Source: Actinoplanes sp. TBRC 11911 (GTDB lineage: Bacteria > Actinomycetota > Actinomycetes > Mycobacteriales > Micromonosporaceae). Taken from it: a DNA stretch of 64,000 nt. Every line of letters begins with the position of its first letter. The first letter of the stretch is position 1. The stretch covers positions 48,041-112,040 of the forward strand of contig NZ_JABBNC010000034.1 in NCBI RefSeq assembly GCF_012933445.1, in the 5' to 3' direction. A program made the position numbers and the translations under genes. Below the pieces are notes generated by a model. The model was not told the DNA's origin and did no database searches. It was given only the letters and a program-made list of their open reading frames with translations. Shown here in pieces: positions 7,877 to 16,293 of this stretch.

Positions 7877-8779
7877 ATGCCCGAAGATGAGAACCGCGAT
7901 GGTCTGCGCATCGGCGGCTGGGTTCCCCCCTATCGCGACGCCGCCCCTCATCCGATCGAGCCGGAGGCGCGCCGCGGCCGGCCCCGCCGGATGCCGGCCT
8001 TCATGCGCCGCCGCCAGCCCGCCCTGGCCGACGCACCGGGGTTGCCGCCTTTCGACGAGTCCGGGATGGATCCGACGCGGCGCAGCCGGCTCGTGCTCGC
8101 CGCCGCGGCCGGTGTCGTGGTCGCGGTGATCGTCGGGTTCGCGCTGGCCGGCATCCGGCAGGCGCCGCCACCGCAGACCCCCGGCAGCCTGGAGCAACCC
8201 CCGCCGCCGGCGCCGATCGCGGTCCCGTCGGCCGCCGTGTCGATCCTGCCGAAGCCGAGCCCGTCGCCCTCCCGCAAGCCGACCTCGAAACCGACACCGT
8301 CGAAGACGAAGCCGAAAACGACCGCACCTCCCAGAAAAACCGCACCGCCGCCCGGGGTCCTGGTCGCCGGCTCGACGATCGGCCTCGAGATCGCCGGCTA
8401 CGGCGGCTACCGGGTCGAGCACGACGGCCCCGACGTCGACGTGGACCGCATCGACGCGGACGCCGACCCCGACGAGAAGGCGGCCGCCAGCTTCGTCGTA
8501 CGCAAGGGCCTGGCTTCGCCGTCCTGCCTGTCGTTCGAGGCGCTCGACGCCCCCGGCCACTTCCTGCGGCACCGCGACTTCGAGCTGCGGCTGGACGAGC
8601 GTGACGGCTCGACGCTGTTCAACCAGGACGCCACCTTCTGCCCCCAGCCCAGCCGCGACGGCCCCGGCGTCCTGCTGCGCTCGGTGAACTATCCGGACAG
8701 GGCACTCTCGGTACGCCACGGCGAGATCCGCCTCGACGACGACAGCGCCACAACGTTCGAGCCAAGGCCACCCCTGTAA
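7877..8779 (+). CDS. Membrane-anchored protein with C-terminal AbfB domain
   Basis: The 300-residue protein has a cytoplasmic basic N-terminus, one transmembrane helix at about 76-94 (LVLAAAAGVVVAVIVGFAL), and a Pro/Ser/Lys linker (PSPSPSRKPTSKPTPSK type). A ~130-residue C-terminal domain carries two related blocks, SFEALDAPGHFLRHRDFELR and LLRSVNYPDRALSVRHGEIR, which are the beta-trefoil repeats of the arabinofuranose-binding AbfB family (PF05270). Predicted topology is type II with the sugar-binding domain outside. No catalytic glycosidase domain is present, so it is probably a wall- or polysaccharide-binding protein. ATG 7877 is preferred; upstream in-frame codons lack a Shine-Dalgarno sequence. 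Confidence 0.85.
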   Translation: MPEDENRDGLRIGGWVPPYRDAAPHPIEPEARRGRPRRMPAFMRRRQPALADAPGLPPFDESGMDPTRRSRLVLAAAAGVVVAVIVGFALAGIRQAPPPQTPGSLEQPPPPAPIAVPSAAVSILPKPSPSPSRKPTSKPTPSKTKPKTTAPPRKTAPPPGVLVAGSTIGLEIAGYGGYRVEHDGPDVDVDRIDADADPDEKAAASFVVRKGLASPSCLSFEALDAPGHFLRHRDFELRLDERDGSTLFNQDATFCPQPSRDGPGVLLRSVNYPDRALSVRHGEIRLDDDSATTFEPRPPL

Positions 8780-8893
8780 GACCAGCCCCCGCCGTACGCC
8801 TCCACCGGCCAGCACCCGCTCCCACCCGCAGACGCCGACAGCCCAGGGCTCCGCGCCGGTCGGGCCGGGGCCCCTATCACACGTTCGCCTACG

Positions 8894-9268
8894 CGGGGAG
8901 TCCCCGTGCGAGGCGGCGCCGCCGGGCCGGGCAGGTCCCAGCTCCCCACAGTGGCCGCCCCACTCGAGTGTGGGCAGTAGCGACGCCTGGGGGGCTGTGG
9001 CTCCCCACACCGCGGCCACCCGCACCCACGTGTGGGGAGTCGCGGTGGCTGGGAGGCCGTGGTTCCCCACACCGCGGCCACCCTCACCCACGTGTGGGGA
9101 GTCGCGACGGCTGGGAGGCCGTGGTTCCCCACACCGTGGCGAACCCACAGCGGGTGTGGGCACCCGTCACGGCCGGAACGTCCCAGCTCCCCACAGCCAC
9201 GGCCCTCAGGTCCGCCACGCAAGGCCAACGCATCGCAGGGTGAGCGGCGAGAACCAGCTGAACAGTTC
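8894..9268 (-). mobile_element. Repeat element A, left copy (one terminal repeat decayed)
   Basis: This is an inverted-orientation relative of the complete element at 63299-63878. The two ~90-bp terminal regions match that copy closely (for example ggtcccagctccccac and gccacgcaaggccaac). Between them are about three 62-bp units, each holding a CCCCACAC...GTGTGGGG hairpin; ccccacaccg recurs at 9003, 9065 and 9127. The right end has the intact 17-bp terminal repeat GAACCAGCTGAACAGTT (9252-9268). The left terminal repeat is degraded. There is no coding capacity. This looks like a MITE-type non-autonomous element. Confidence 0.75.
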
Positions 9269-9302
9269 CACGATGCGACCTCCGCGTCCGGATAGTGGGA
9301 CG
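9269..9302 (+). repeat. B-type border motif (ccacgatg ... ggatagtgggac)
   Basis: The sequence directly next to the left A element resembles the right border of the B elements (26253-26278 and 63880-63910): a ccac-a-tg-gg half followed ~18 bp later by a-tagtggga-c. It suggests this A copy also landed in a B-like border, of which only this half remains. Confidence 0.5.
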
Positions 9303-9664
9303 GCCGCTGCCCGGTGCCGCCAGCACGTGCCCGCTGGCTCCGCGCCAGGGCTGTCCAAGTCCGCCTTATGCGGACAAACCAGTCACCGTTGTCCGCTTCG
9401 GTCAGCGAAACGGGCGGCGACGGCCGCCGCAGTCAGTCACGCGGCCGCCGTGACAGTGCGGCGACTTAGTGCCGCGTTGTGGAGCCCCGGCGCACTGACG
9501 GCGTCGCGGGGTCGACGTGATCGGCCGTCCTCTGGGAGCTTGGTGAGTGAACACCGCGGGCGGCGGGGCGGACACTTCGCGGCCCGGGAGGAGCCGGAGA
9601 TCTTTCACCGACGAGATGGGCCTGACATCCCGTGACGCTGTCTCGTCGTAGGGGGGTGATACCG
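9303..9664. other. Gene-free stretch upstream of the sigma factor gene
   Basis: No coding signal. It contains a small perfect hairpin GTCCGC-CTTAT-GCGGAC (9359-9375). A weak candidate sigma-dependent promoter, TGACATC (9623-9629) with CGTC (9644-9647), lies immediately before the sigma gene. ECF41 factors often read TGTCA...CGTC-type promoters, so autoregulation is possible but unproven. Confidence 0.35.
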
Positions 9665-10510
9665 ATGAGCGAACGGCAACGGCTGATCAACCTCGCGTAC
9701 CGGCTCCTCGGGTCCGTCGCGGACGCCGAGGACGTCGTGCAGGAGACGTACGCCCGCTGGTACGCGATGACCCCGGACCAGCGCGACGCCATCGAGTCGC
9801 CGGCCGCCTGGGCGACGACCGTGGCCAGCCGGATCTGCCTGGACCTGCTGCGGTCGGCGCGGGTGCGGCGGGAGCGCTACGTCGGCTCGTGGCTTCCCGA
9901 GCCGGTGCCGGAGGACGCGCCGTCGGACGACCCGGCCGACCGGGTGACGCTCGACGAGTCGGTCAGCATGGCGTTTCTCGTGGTGCTGGACGAGATGACC
10001 TCCGCCGAGCGGGTCGCGTTCATCCTGCACGACGTGTTCCGGTACTCGTTCGCCGAGGTGGGGGAGATCGTTGGGCGTACGGCGGGAGCTTGCCGGCAGT
10101 TGGCGTCCTCCGGCCGGCGGCGGGTGCAGGAAGCGCGCGCACCCGAGACGCCGGGGCGGGATCGGGCCGAGATCGTGCGGGCGTTCAAGCGGGCCTGGGA
10201 AGCACGCGACATCGGCGCCCTCATCGGCGTGCTCGACCCACAGGTGAAGGCGGTGGCCGACGGCGGTGGGCTGGCCAGCGCCGTGCCCCTGGTCGAGGGC
10301 CGCGACGCGGTGGCCCGGCTGCTGGTGGAGCTGGCCGGGACCGGCGTGATGCCGACGTTGCAGGAGCGTACGGTCAGTGGCCAGCCCGGCCTGGTGATGG
10401 AACAGGACGGCGTGGTGGTGACGGTGATCGCCTTCGACGTGGCCGGCGACCGGATCAACCGCATCTGGACGGTCCGCAACCCGGACAAGCTCCGCGCGTG
10501 GACCCCCTAG
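9665..10510 (+). CDS. ECF sigma factor of the ECF41/SigJ type with SnoaL-like C-terminal domain
   Basis: The 281-residue protein has a sigma2 region (LINLAYRLLGSVADAEDVVQ, about 8-27), a sigma4 region (FRYSFAEVGEIVGRTAGACR, about 128-147) and a ~100-residue SnoaL-like extension. The three ECF41 signatures are all present: WLPEP in the linker after sigma2, DGGG in the extension, and NPDKL near the C-terminus. In ECF41 the extension controls the sigma factor in place of a separate anti-sigma. The ATG at 9665 follows a GGGGGGTGAT ribosome site at 9651-9660. No carboxymuconolactone decarboxylase/oxidoreductase/epimerase-type partner gene lies beside it, unlike most ECF41 loci. The stop shares a CTAG with the convergent pilin gene. 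Confidence 0.93.
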   Translation: MSERQRLINLAYRLLGSVADAEDVVQETYARWYAMTPDQRDAIESPAAWATTVASRICLDLLRSARVRRERYVGSWLPEPVPEDAPSDDPADRVTLDESVSMAFLVVLDEMTSAERVAFILHDVFRYSFAEVGEIVGRTAGACRQLASSGRRRVQEARAPETPGRDRAEIVRAFKRAWEARDIGALIGVLDPQVKAVADGGGLASAVPLVEGRDAVARLLVELAGTGVMPTLQERTVSGQPGLVMEQDGVVVTVIAFDVAGDRINRIWTVRNPDKLRAWTP

Positions 10511-10950
10511 GCGCAGGTGTCCAGCGACAGCGTCCCGGCCGCGGCCTTCACCGACCCGCCGCCGGTGCTGTCGTACAGATACCAGTTTCCGCTGCCGCCG
10601 CTGTTGCTCGCGCAGAGCAGGTAGCCCTGGCCGTTCTTCACGTAGCCGAGCTGGGTCTTGTCCGAGAGCGTGATCGTCTGCGTGGTCGGCCCGGTCAGCG
10701 ACGCCGCCGTCAGCGTGATCGGGCTGCCGGTCGTGCTCTTGTTCGTGTCCGGCAGGGTGTTGCCGTTCGAGCCGTAGAACTGCTCCACCGCGCTCACCCC
10801 CGCGCGCACGTCTGACTGGGCCGATTTGTCCGCCGCACCCTTGCGGTAGTTGAGATACACCGGGACGGCGATCGCCACCAGCACCCCGATGATCACCACG
10901 ACCACCAGCAGCTCGATCAGGGTGAAACCGTCGTCGTTCTTGGTGCGCAC
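10507..10950 (-). CDS. Type IV pilin-like protein (prepilin)
   Basis: The 147-residue protein starts VRTKNDDGFTLIELLVVVVI. It has a short charged leader, the prepilin-peptidase site G^FTLIE with Glu at position +5 of the mature protein, and a ~25-residue hydrophobic helix ending AVPVYLNYR. The C-terminal part is a Ser/Thr/Gly-rich globular domain with two cysteines (near LLCAS and the C-terminal TCA) that could form the usual disulphide loop. The start is GTG 10948-10950, preceded by GGAGGAGA at good spacing; longer frames upstream are not pilin-like. No pilus assembly gene (ATPase, platform protein, peptidase) is in the window. Confidence 0.87.
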   Translation of the reverse strand: MRTKNDDGFTLIELLVVVVIIGVLVAIAVPVYLNYRKGAADKSAQSDVRAGVSAVEQFYGSNGNTLPDTNKSTTGSPITLTAASLTGPTTQTITLSDKTQLGYVKNGQGYLLCASNSGGSGNWYLYDSTGGGSVKAAAGTLSLDTCA

Positions 10951-11206
10951 GTGTTCTCCTCCGCTCTCGTGGACGCGGAGATGATCGGCGCGGCGTAGCC
11001 GAACCTGAGTAAAACGGTTGCCGCGAGGTTGCGGGTGTAGGTTCGCGCTCGTCGCGACGTACCTGGGCGCCTCTGTCCCACCCGCTCGCCAAGCGGATCG
11101 GCGGCTGGCCCTCGGTCCTGGCCGTCTCCGCCCTGACCGCAGGCGTCTCGTACGCCCTGGCAGACCGCCAACCGCAGCGCTGACCCACCCGCACCGCGCG
11201 CCGGAC

Positions 11207-12166
11207 TCAGCGCTGCAGCACCCGCACGAACCAATGCGTCCGCGCCTCATTCAACCGCGCCGTCAACTCCGCCTGCGGCGCGATCGTGTCCCACGTGTGA
11301 TACCCCCCGGCCCACACGTGCAGCTCCGCATCCCCGCCGGCCGCCCACAGCCCGGAGGCGTACGCGATGTCCTCGTCCCGGAAAAGATCCGCGGACCCGC
11401 AGGCCACAAACGTAGGCGGTAGCCCCGACAGATCCGTCGCCCGCCCCGGCGCCGCGTAGATCGACACGTCCGAGGTCCCGCGCCGCTCACCCAGCAGCGC
11501 CGTCCACGAGGTCGCGTTGCTGCCGCGCGTCCACACCCCCACACCGTCGAACTGCTCAACCGAGACGCCCTGGTCACGATCGTCGAGCATCGGATAAAGC
11601 AGCATCTGCCCCTTCACCGCCGGCCCTTGGCGGTCGCGAGCCAGCAGCACCGTCCCCGCCGCGACCCCGCCACCGGCGCTCGAACCCAGCACCACCAGCC
11701 GATCCGGGTCGATGCCGAGATCGGCGGCGTTCGCGGAAGTCCAGACCAGGCCGGCATAGCTGTCCTCGACCGGGTACGGGTCCGGATACTCGGGGGCGAG
11801 GCGGTATTCCACCGTCACGCACACCGCGTCGAAGCCCTCGATCCAGTCGATGACCTGGCCGAGCCCGAGGAACCGGTCGCCGAACATCAGGCCCCCGGCG
11901 TGCAGGAAGTAGATGCCGGGTCCGCGCCCGGCGTGGTCGGTGCGCTGGATCACCGACACCTCGATCTCGTCACCGCGGTACCCGGGGATCGTCACCGTCC
12001 GGTGCGTCACCGGACGGTGGCCGATAATTCCGGCGATGGTGCCGCCGAGCGGGGGAGCCTGGCGCAGCATCGGGATCATGTCGCGGGTCACCACCGGCGG
12101 CGGCGCCATCGGAAGGGACTCGAGGACATCGCGGAGTTCCGCGTCGAACGGTGGTCTGACGGTCAT
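11207..12166 (-). CDS. Alpha/beta hydrolase, hormone-sensitive-lipase type
   Basis: The 319-residue esterase/lipase has an oxyanion-hole motif YFLHAGG (an HGG variant), a nucleophile elbow GSSAGGG (in place of the usual GDSAGG), and a C-terminal GGYHTWD carrying the catalytic His. A Glu/Asp near LFRDED probably completes the triad. It hydrolyses short acyl esters in the cytoplasm; no substrate can be assigned. The ATG at 12166 begins MTVRPPFDAEL and fits the family length of about 310-320; the frame extends further upstream without homology-like sequence. The gene stands alone on its strand and is followed by the LLM oxidoreductase gene in the same orientation. Confidence 0.9.
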   Translation of the reverse strand: MTVRPPFDAELRDVLESLPMAPPPVVTRDMIPMLRQAPPLGGTIAGIIGHRPVTHRTVTIPGYRGDEIEVSVIQRTDHAGRGPGIYFLHAGGLMFGDRFLGLGQVIDWIEGFDAVCVTVEYRLAPEYPDPYPVEDSYAGLVWTSANAADLGIDPDRLVVLGSSAGGGVAAGTVLLARDRQGPAVKGQMLLYPMLDDRDQGVSVEQFDGVGVWTRGSNATSWTALLGERRGTSDVSIYAAPGRATDLSGLPPTFVACGSADLFRDEDIAYASGLWAAGGDAELHVWAGGYHTWDTIAPQAELTARLNEARTHWFVRVLQR

Positions 12167-12302
12167 GCGTCCATGCTCCCGACCGGGGACATCGTCGCTC
12201 CAGGCCCCGTTTCGGCTACATCGAGATGCGTAAAGGCATGTCCCCGGCCGCGGGTTCCAAGGACGCCGAAACTTCCGGCAAATCAGCACCGCGACCTGGC
12301 GC

Positions 12303-13175
12303 TCAGGCCCGGACGAGACCCAGGATCACGTCCATCGCCTTGAGCCGCTCCGCCCCGGTGCCGAGGAAGCCGTCCGGCACGATCAGCTCGTCCAGGCCGA
12401 TGGCCCGGTACGCGGCGATCGTGGCGGCCAGCTTCTCCGGCGACCCGCCGATCACCGGCCGCGTGCCGGCGTCCGGGAGCGGGCCGTCCACCACGACCAT
12501 CGCCTGCGCGGTCCGGGCGATCGTCTTCGGGTCGCGTCCGACGCGCGCGCAGAAATCGTCCAGCACGCCCGACTTGTGCGCGATCAGCTCCGGGTGGCCC
12601 CAGGCGTTCCAGGCGTCCGCGTACTCGGCGACGATGCCCAGCATCCGCTTCTCGCCGCTGCCGCCGATCAGCAGCGGCATCCGATCCTGCACCGGCTTGG
12701 GCTCGCACACCGCGTCCGCAACCTGGTAATACTCGCCGTCCACAGTAGTTCGCGGAGCACGCAACAATCCGCGTAAGATGCGTAACGCCTCGACGAAACG
12801 GTCCAGCCTCCGCTTGACCGAGGGCAGCTCCAGGCCGTATTGCTGATGTTCGTTGACCTGCCACCCGGCCCCGACACCCAGCGTGAACCGGCCGCCCGAG
12901 ATGTGGTCGGTGGTCGCCGCCATGTTCGCCAGCACGGCCGGATGCCGATACGTGTTGCCGTACACCAGCGACCCGATGCGCACTCGCGGCACCACCGCGC
13001 TGAGCCCGGCGAGCAGCGCCCCGCATTCCAGCGTCGGCCGGGTGTCGTCGGCCGCGTTCGGCATGAAGTGATCGGCGATGTAGAGACCGTCCCAGCCGGT
13101 GTCCGCCGCGTGCCGGGCGGCCTCGAGGATGGAAGCATAGGGCTGCCCGAGTCCGGGCCAGATCGAAACGCGCAT
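12303..13175 (-). CDS. LLM-class (F420-type) oxidoreductase
   Basis: The 290-residue TIM-barrel protein is of the luciferase-like monooxygenase family. Seen: GWDGLYIADHFMP near residue 30, SLVYGNTYRHPAVLANMAAT (about 73-92), DHISGGRFTLGVGAGWQVNE and LLIGGSGEKRML. The phrase 'GRF.LG.GAGW' is typical of actinobacterial F420-dependent members, so F420 rather than FMN is likely. The ATG at 13175 (MRVSIWPG) is chosen; it lies 35 bp from the start of the divergent 2H phosphoesterase gene. Substrate unknown. Confidence 0.9.
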   Translation of the reverse strand: MRVSIWPGLGQPYASILEAARHAADTGWDGLYIADHFMPNAADDTRPTLECGALLAGLSAVVPRVRIGSLVYGNTYRHPAVLANMAATTDHISGGRFTLGVGAGWQVNEHQQYGLELPSVKRRLDRFVEALRILRGLLRAPRTTVDGEYYQVADAVCEPKPVQDRMPLLIGGSGEKRMLGIVAEYADAWNAWGHPELIAHKSGVLDDFCARVGRDPKTIARTAQAMVVVDGPLPDAGTRPVIGGSPEKLAATIAAYRAIGLDELIVPDGFLGTGAERLKAMDVILGLVRA

Positions 13176-13209
13176 GGCCGATACCTTGCCACCGCGAGGT
13201 GAGAGGATC

Positions 13210-13737
13210 ATGTACGTGCCGTACGGAGTGGTCCTGTTGCCGTCCCGCCAGACCCGCGCCCGCTTCGCCGCCTTCGCCGCGGCGGTCGCCGGCCCGTCCC
13301 CGGCGCACGTCCTGGGCTCGCGCGCTCCGGCGCACGTCTCGGTGGCCCACTTCGACGGCTCGCCCGCACAGGCCGCGTCCCTTTCCGCACGCGTGTCGGC
13401 CCGTACACTCCCGGTCAAAATCATCGGTCTCCTGTACGCCATCACCCCGCCGGGCGACTATTACTTCCCGGCCGGTGGCGTCTATTTCGGGCTGGAGGTG
13501 GTGCGCCGCCCGTCGCTGGACGCCCTGCACCGTGAGGTCCTCGGCTGGATCCGGGACGCCGGCGCGACCCCGCTCGGCCAGGTGGGCGACGACTTCCGTC
13601 CCCACGTGACGTTGGGCTTGGCCGAGTCCCCGGCGCTGCCTGCGTGGCCCGACATCCCCCGCGGCGAGTTCGACGCCACGCTGGCGTTCGGCGAGCTGGG
13701 CCCGTACGGCACGTTCCCCGGCCTGGCCGGCGCCTGA
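13210..13737 (+). CDS. 2H phosphoesterase / 2'-5' RNA ligase-like protein
   Basis: The 175-residue protein has two His-x-Ser/Thr-x motifs: HVSVAHF (about residue 37) and HVTLGLA (about residue 133). These are the catalytic pair of the 2H phosphoesterase superfamily, which opens cyclic phosphodiesters or ligates 2'-5' RNA ends. The spacing of nearly 100 residues matches the family. The ATG at 13210 is preceded by GAGAGG at 13201-13206; an upstream in-frame GTG overlaps the LLM gene start and has no ribosome site. It is divergent from the LLM gene with a 34-bp gap. Confidence 0.8.
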   Translation: MYVPYGVVLLPSRQTRARFAAFAAAVAGPSPAHVLGSRAPAHVSVAHFDGSPAQAASLSARVSARTLPVKIIGLLYAITPPGDYYFPAGGVYFGLEVVRRPSLDALHREVLGWIRDAGATPLGQVGDDFRPHVTLGLAESPALPAWPDIPRGEFDATLAFGELGPYGTFPGLAGA

Positions 13738-13909
13738 CCATCCCGTCCCGACGCAGCGTCTGGCGCGTGGGGCGAGGCCGTGGTCACCGACCTCGGCACG
13801 CACCGAAAGATTGATCGTGCCGCGGATGAAGATCTTCGCTCGTGATCCGTTTGTCGAGGGCGAACGACGGTGACGGGCGCCGTCGATGCCGTGGCGAACG
13901 GAGTGAAGC

Positions 13910-15184
13910 ATGGCGGGGTCAGGAACCGCGTACGTACTCGGCGGTTCCCTCGCCGGGCTACTCACGGCCGTGGTGCTGTCCGAGCGATTCGACCGCGTGG
14001 TGGTCCTGGAACGCGACCGGGTTCCCGACGGTGCCCGGGCTCGCCGCGGCGTCCCGCAGAGCCGGCATCTGCACGCCCTGCTGAGTCGTGGACTGACCAC
14101 ACTGGAGGAGCTTCTCCCCGGCTTCCTCGCGGAGATGGTGCGTGCCGGCGCGGCCACCGGCGACCTGATGGAAGATGTGCAGTGGTTCGTCGAGGGCAGG
14201 CCGGTCAGCCGCCGCCCCGCCGGGATCACCGGGCTGTCGGCCAGCCGGCCACTGCTCGAGTGGGTGGTGCGCCGCCGGATCACCGAGCGGCCAGGAATCG
14301 TTTTCGTGCCCGGCTGTGTCGTCGACGGCTTGATCACCACGCCGCACCGGCGACGGGTCGTGGGCGTACGGGCAAATGTCGCCGGAAAGGTCCGCGAGTG
14401 GACCGGTGCCGACCTGGTCGTCGACGCCACCGGACGGGCCACCTTATCGCCGCGATGGCTCGAGGAGATCGGGTGCTCGATCCCGGTCGAATCACAACAA
14501 ATCCGTCTCGCGTACGCCTCCCGGCCGTATCGCCGGCATGGCCAGGACCTCGGCGGCCACCTCGGCACCGCCTCCTGGGCGTACCCGGGCCATCCCTACA
14601 GCGGGTTCGTGTTCGCTGAGGAGGGCGACCGCTGCATCCTGATGATGGCCGGCTACTCCGGAGCCCCGCTGGCCACCGATGACGCCGGGCTGCTGGAGGT
14701 TGCGAACCAACTGCCCACCGACGTCCTGTCGCGTCTCCTTCGCGGCGGCACACCACTTGGCCCCGCCGCTCTGATGCGGTTTCCTGCCGAACGTCGCTAC
14801 CGCTTCGACCGCACCAGCCGGCTGCCCGCCGGTTTCCTCCCGATCGGAGACGCGATCTGCTCGTTCAACCCGTCGTACGGGCAGGGCATGACGGTGGCGG
14901 CGATGGAAGCGCGATTGTTGCGGGACCTGCTCGCGGGAGCCGGCGACGATCTGCCGCAACGGTTCCTGGCCGAGTCGGCCCCGATCATCGACGTGCCGTG
15001 GCAGCTGGCCACCGGCAACGACCGCAGGTTCGAGCCAGGCTACGACCCGGCCGCGGACCCGATGGCACCTCTTCGGGCCGGGGTGAGCCGGGACCGGGAG
15101 CTGGCGCTCGCCTTCCTGCGGGTTGCACAGCTCATCGATCCGCCGTCGCGGTTCGGCGATCCGGACATCCTGGCCCGCGTGTGA
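13910..15184 (+). CDS. FAD-dependent oxidoreductase (geranylgeranyl reductase/epoxidase-like)
   Basis: The 424-residue flavoprotein has an N-terminal dinucleotide fold YVLGGSLAGLLTAVVLSERF with an acidic strand end VVVLERDR, a central DLVVDATGR motif, and a C-terminal GDAICSFNPSYGQGMTVAAM that binds the FAD pyrophosphate in PHBH-fold enzymes. R-G-V-P-Q-S-R-H-L-H near residue 50 is typical of the actinobacterial 'FAD-binding oxidoreductase' group related to squalene epoxidases. The substrate is unknown and there are no pathway neighbours. The ATG at 13910 precedes the fold by five residues. Confidence 0.9.
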   Translation: MAGSGTAYVLGGSLAGLLTAVVLSERFDRVVVLERDRVPDGARARRGVPQSRHLHALLSRGLTTLEELLPGFLAEMVRAGAATGDLMEDVQWFVEGRPVSRRPAGITGLSASRPLLEWVVRRRITERPGIVFVPGCVVDGLITTPHRRRVVGVRANVAGKVREWTGADLVVDATGRATLSPRWLEEIGCSIPVESQQIRLAYASRPYRRHGQDLGGHLGTASWAYPGHPYSGFVFAEEGDRCILMMAGYSGAPLATDDAGLLEVANQLPTDVLSRLLRGGTPLGPAALMRFPAERRYRFDRTSRLPAGFLPIGDAICSFNPSYGQGMTVAAMEARLLRDLLAGAGDDLPQRFLAESAPIIDVPWQLATGNDRRFEPGYDPAADPMAPLRAGVSRDRELALAFLRVAQLIDPPSRFGDPDILARV

Positions 15185-15186
15185 AC

Positions 15187-15288
15187 GGTGTCGCTCACCG
15201 GGCCCGAGTCCTTGTGCCGCCACTCGTCCGGCGATAACCCGAACTCCCGGCGGAAGGCACGGTGAAACGTCCGTATCCCTGCTGGGAT
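15187..15288 (-). pseudogene. Relic of an AraC-type regulator (C-terminal HTH only)
   Basis: Read on the minus strand, this stretch gives IPAGIRTFHRAFRREFG followed by LSPDEWRHKDSGPV. It corresponds to the last helix-turn-helix of an AraC/XylS regulator and resembles the functional protein at 17255-18235 (RTFHRAFQQEFGTTPDSWRH). Nothing upstream continues the domain in frame, so only the extreme C-terminus survives. It is probably a remnant of a duplicated regulator removed by deletion. Confidence 0.65.
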
Positions 15289-15419
15289 CCGTGCGCCCTG
15301 GACGGACTGGTGCGCTCCTTGATCAACCTGACCTGAGCCGCCGTTGCCGGAAGTACATCAGCTGACGCGGGATCCGACACTCCGGTGAACGCGGGCGCTG
15401 GTGCGGCGTTCCTAGCAGT

Positions 15420-15908
15420 ATGAGGACCTTTCCCGAAGACTTCGAGGACCGCGGCCAATTGGTCACCGTCGTGGTTCGGACCGATTACTCGGACAATGTC
15501 GCCTGGCGGCGCGTCCGGGCTGCGCTCGACAATACGGGCCCCACGTTTGTGATAGAGGGACCGGAATGGGACGGCGCGACCGTCGACGAGGTGCTCGAGG
15601 CGTCCGCCCCGCACGCCGTCCTCGCGGTGGTTTTCATCGCCGACGCGCAGACCATGTCGTCGGCCGAATATCCACTTCTTGCGGTTGCCTCCATAACGCC
15701 CGACCACGACGACTATGAGGAGACGATCTGGAACGGCCGGGACTTCCGCACGCTGCCGCGCGCCTCGCATGAGATCCATCGGGGCCTCGAACTGCTCACC
15801 GACGCTTTCGCCAGCCTCGCGTCGGTCGCCCATTCTCATCCTGGCGTCGTCTTTCGCGGACGACAGTTCAGCGGTCGCGGGCCGGCCGGGGCCAAACCGT
15901 CCGCGTAG
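15420..15908 (+). CDS. DUF6924 family protein
   Basis: The 162-residue protein has the layout of DUF6924: LVTVVVRTDYSDNVAWRRV at the N-terminus, VIEGPEWDGATVDEVLE in the middle, VVFIADAQTMSSAEYPLLAV, and a final region FRTLPRASHEIHRGLELLTD. Members are often near or fused to immunity or toxin-related genes, but no function is established. A possible -10 TAGCAG lies just upstream. The C-terminal 25 residues after ASVAHSH are low-complexity. The gene stands alone. Confidence 0.78.
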   Translation: MRTFPEDFEDRGQLVTVVVRTDYSDNVAWRRVRAALDNTGPTFVIEGPEWDGATVDEVLEASAPHAVLAVVFIADAQTMSSAEYPLLAVASITPDHDDYEETIWNGRDFRTLPRASHEIHRGLELLTDAFASLASVAHSHPGVVFRGRQFSGRGPAGAKPSA

Positions 15909-16225
15909 CCGGAGCGACGCAGGGAGAGCCCCGATCCTTCAGACGGATGACGATGATCACCGTGAGGTGGATGGCGAGCCGCGCACCTGGCGCGGCCGCG
16001 GCGGCCCGTCACCACGTGCTCGAGAAGCCCGGTGGGTCGCACCTCCGCCGGCCGCAGCGTGCCCCCTCGCCGGAATCCATTCCCTCGTCCTGAGGTGGGT
16101 CGTGGCGGCGAGCACTCTCGTCGGTCCCGGAGGCGGGCATGGCTTCCGAACGCCCGTCAGACTCGCTTTGATCCATGGTGGTCGACCCCTGTCGATCCGC
16201 GGCCGGACGGCGGCACCTCGGCCGA
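15909..16225. other. Gene-free stretch between convergent genes
   Basis: No supported coding region. Several short frames exist, but none has family-like sequence or a ribosome site. Confidence 0.35.
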
Positions 16226-16264
16226 ACCAAAATACGCACCGGCCCGTCGATGGTGACGGACCGG
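16226..16264 (-). terminator. Intrinsic terminator of the alpha/beta hydrolase gene
   Basis: On the minus strand, a 10-bp stem CCGGTCCGTC / GACGGGCCGG with one mismatch (16239-16248 with 16255-16264) and a 6-nt loop is followed by TGCGTATTTTGG. It lies about 30 bp beyond the stop of the gene at 16294. Confidence 0.6.
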
Positions 16265-16293
16265 CGCGTTGGGGAGGAACAGTGCTGGAGGGG

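Noticed and set aside
11060..11185. Possible short protein ending LAKRIGGWPSVLAVSALTAG
   Set aside because: It looks like a membrane segment, but the frame has no start codon and no ribosome site; at most a relic.
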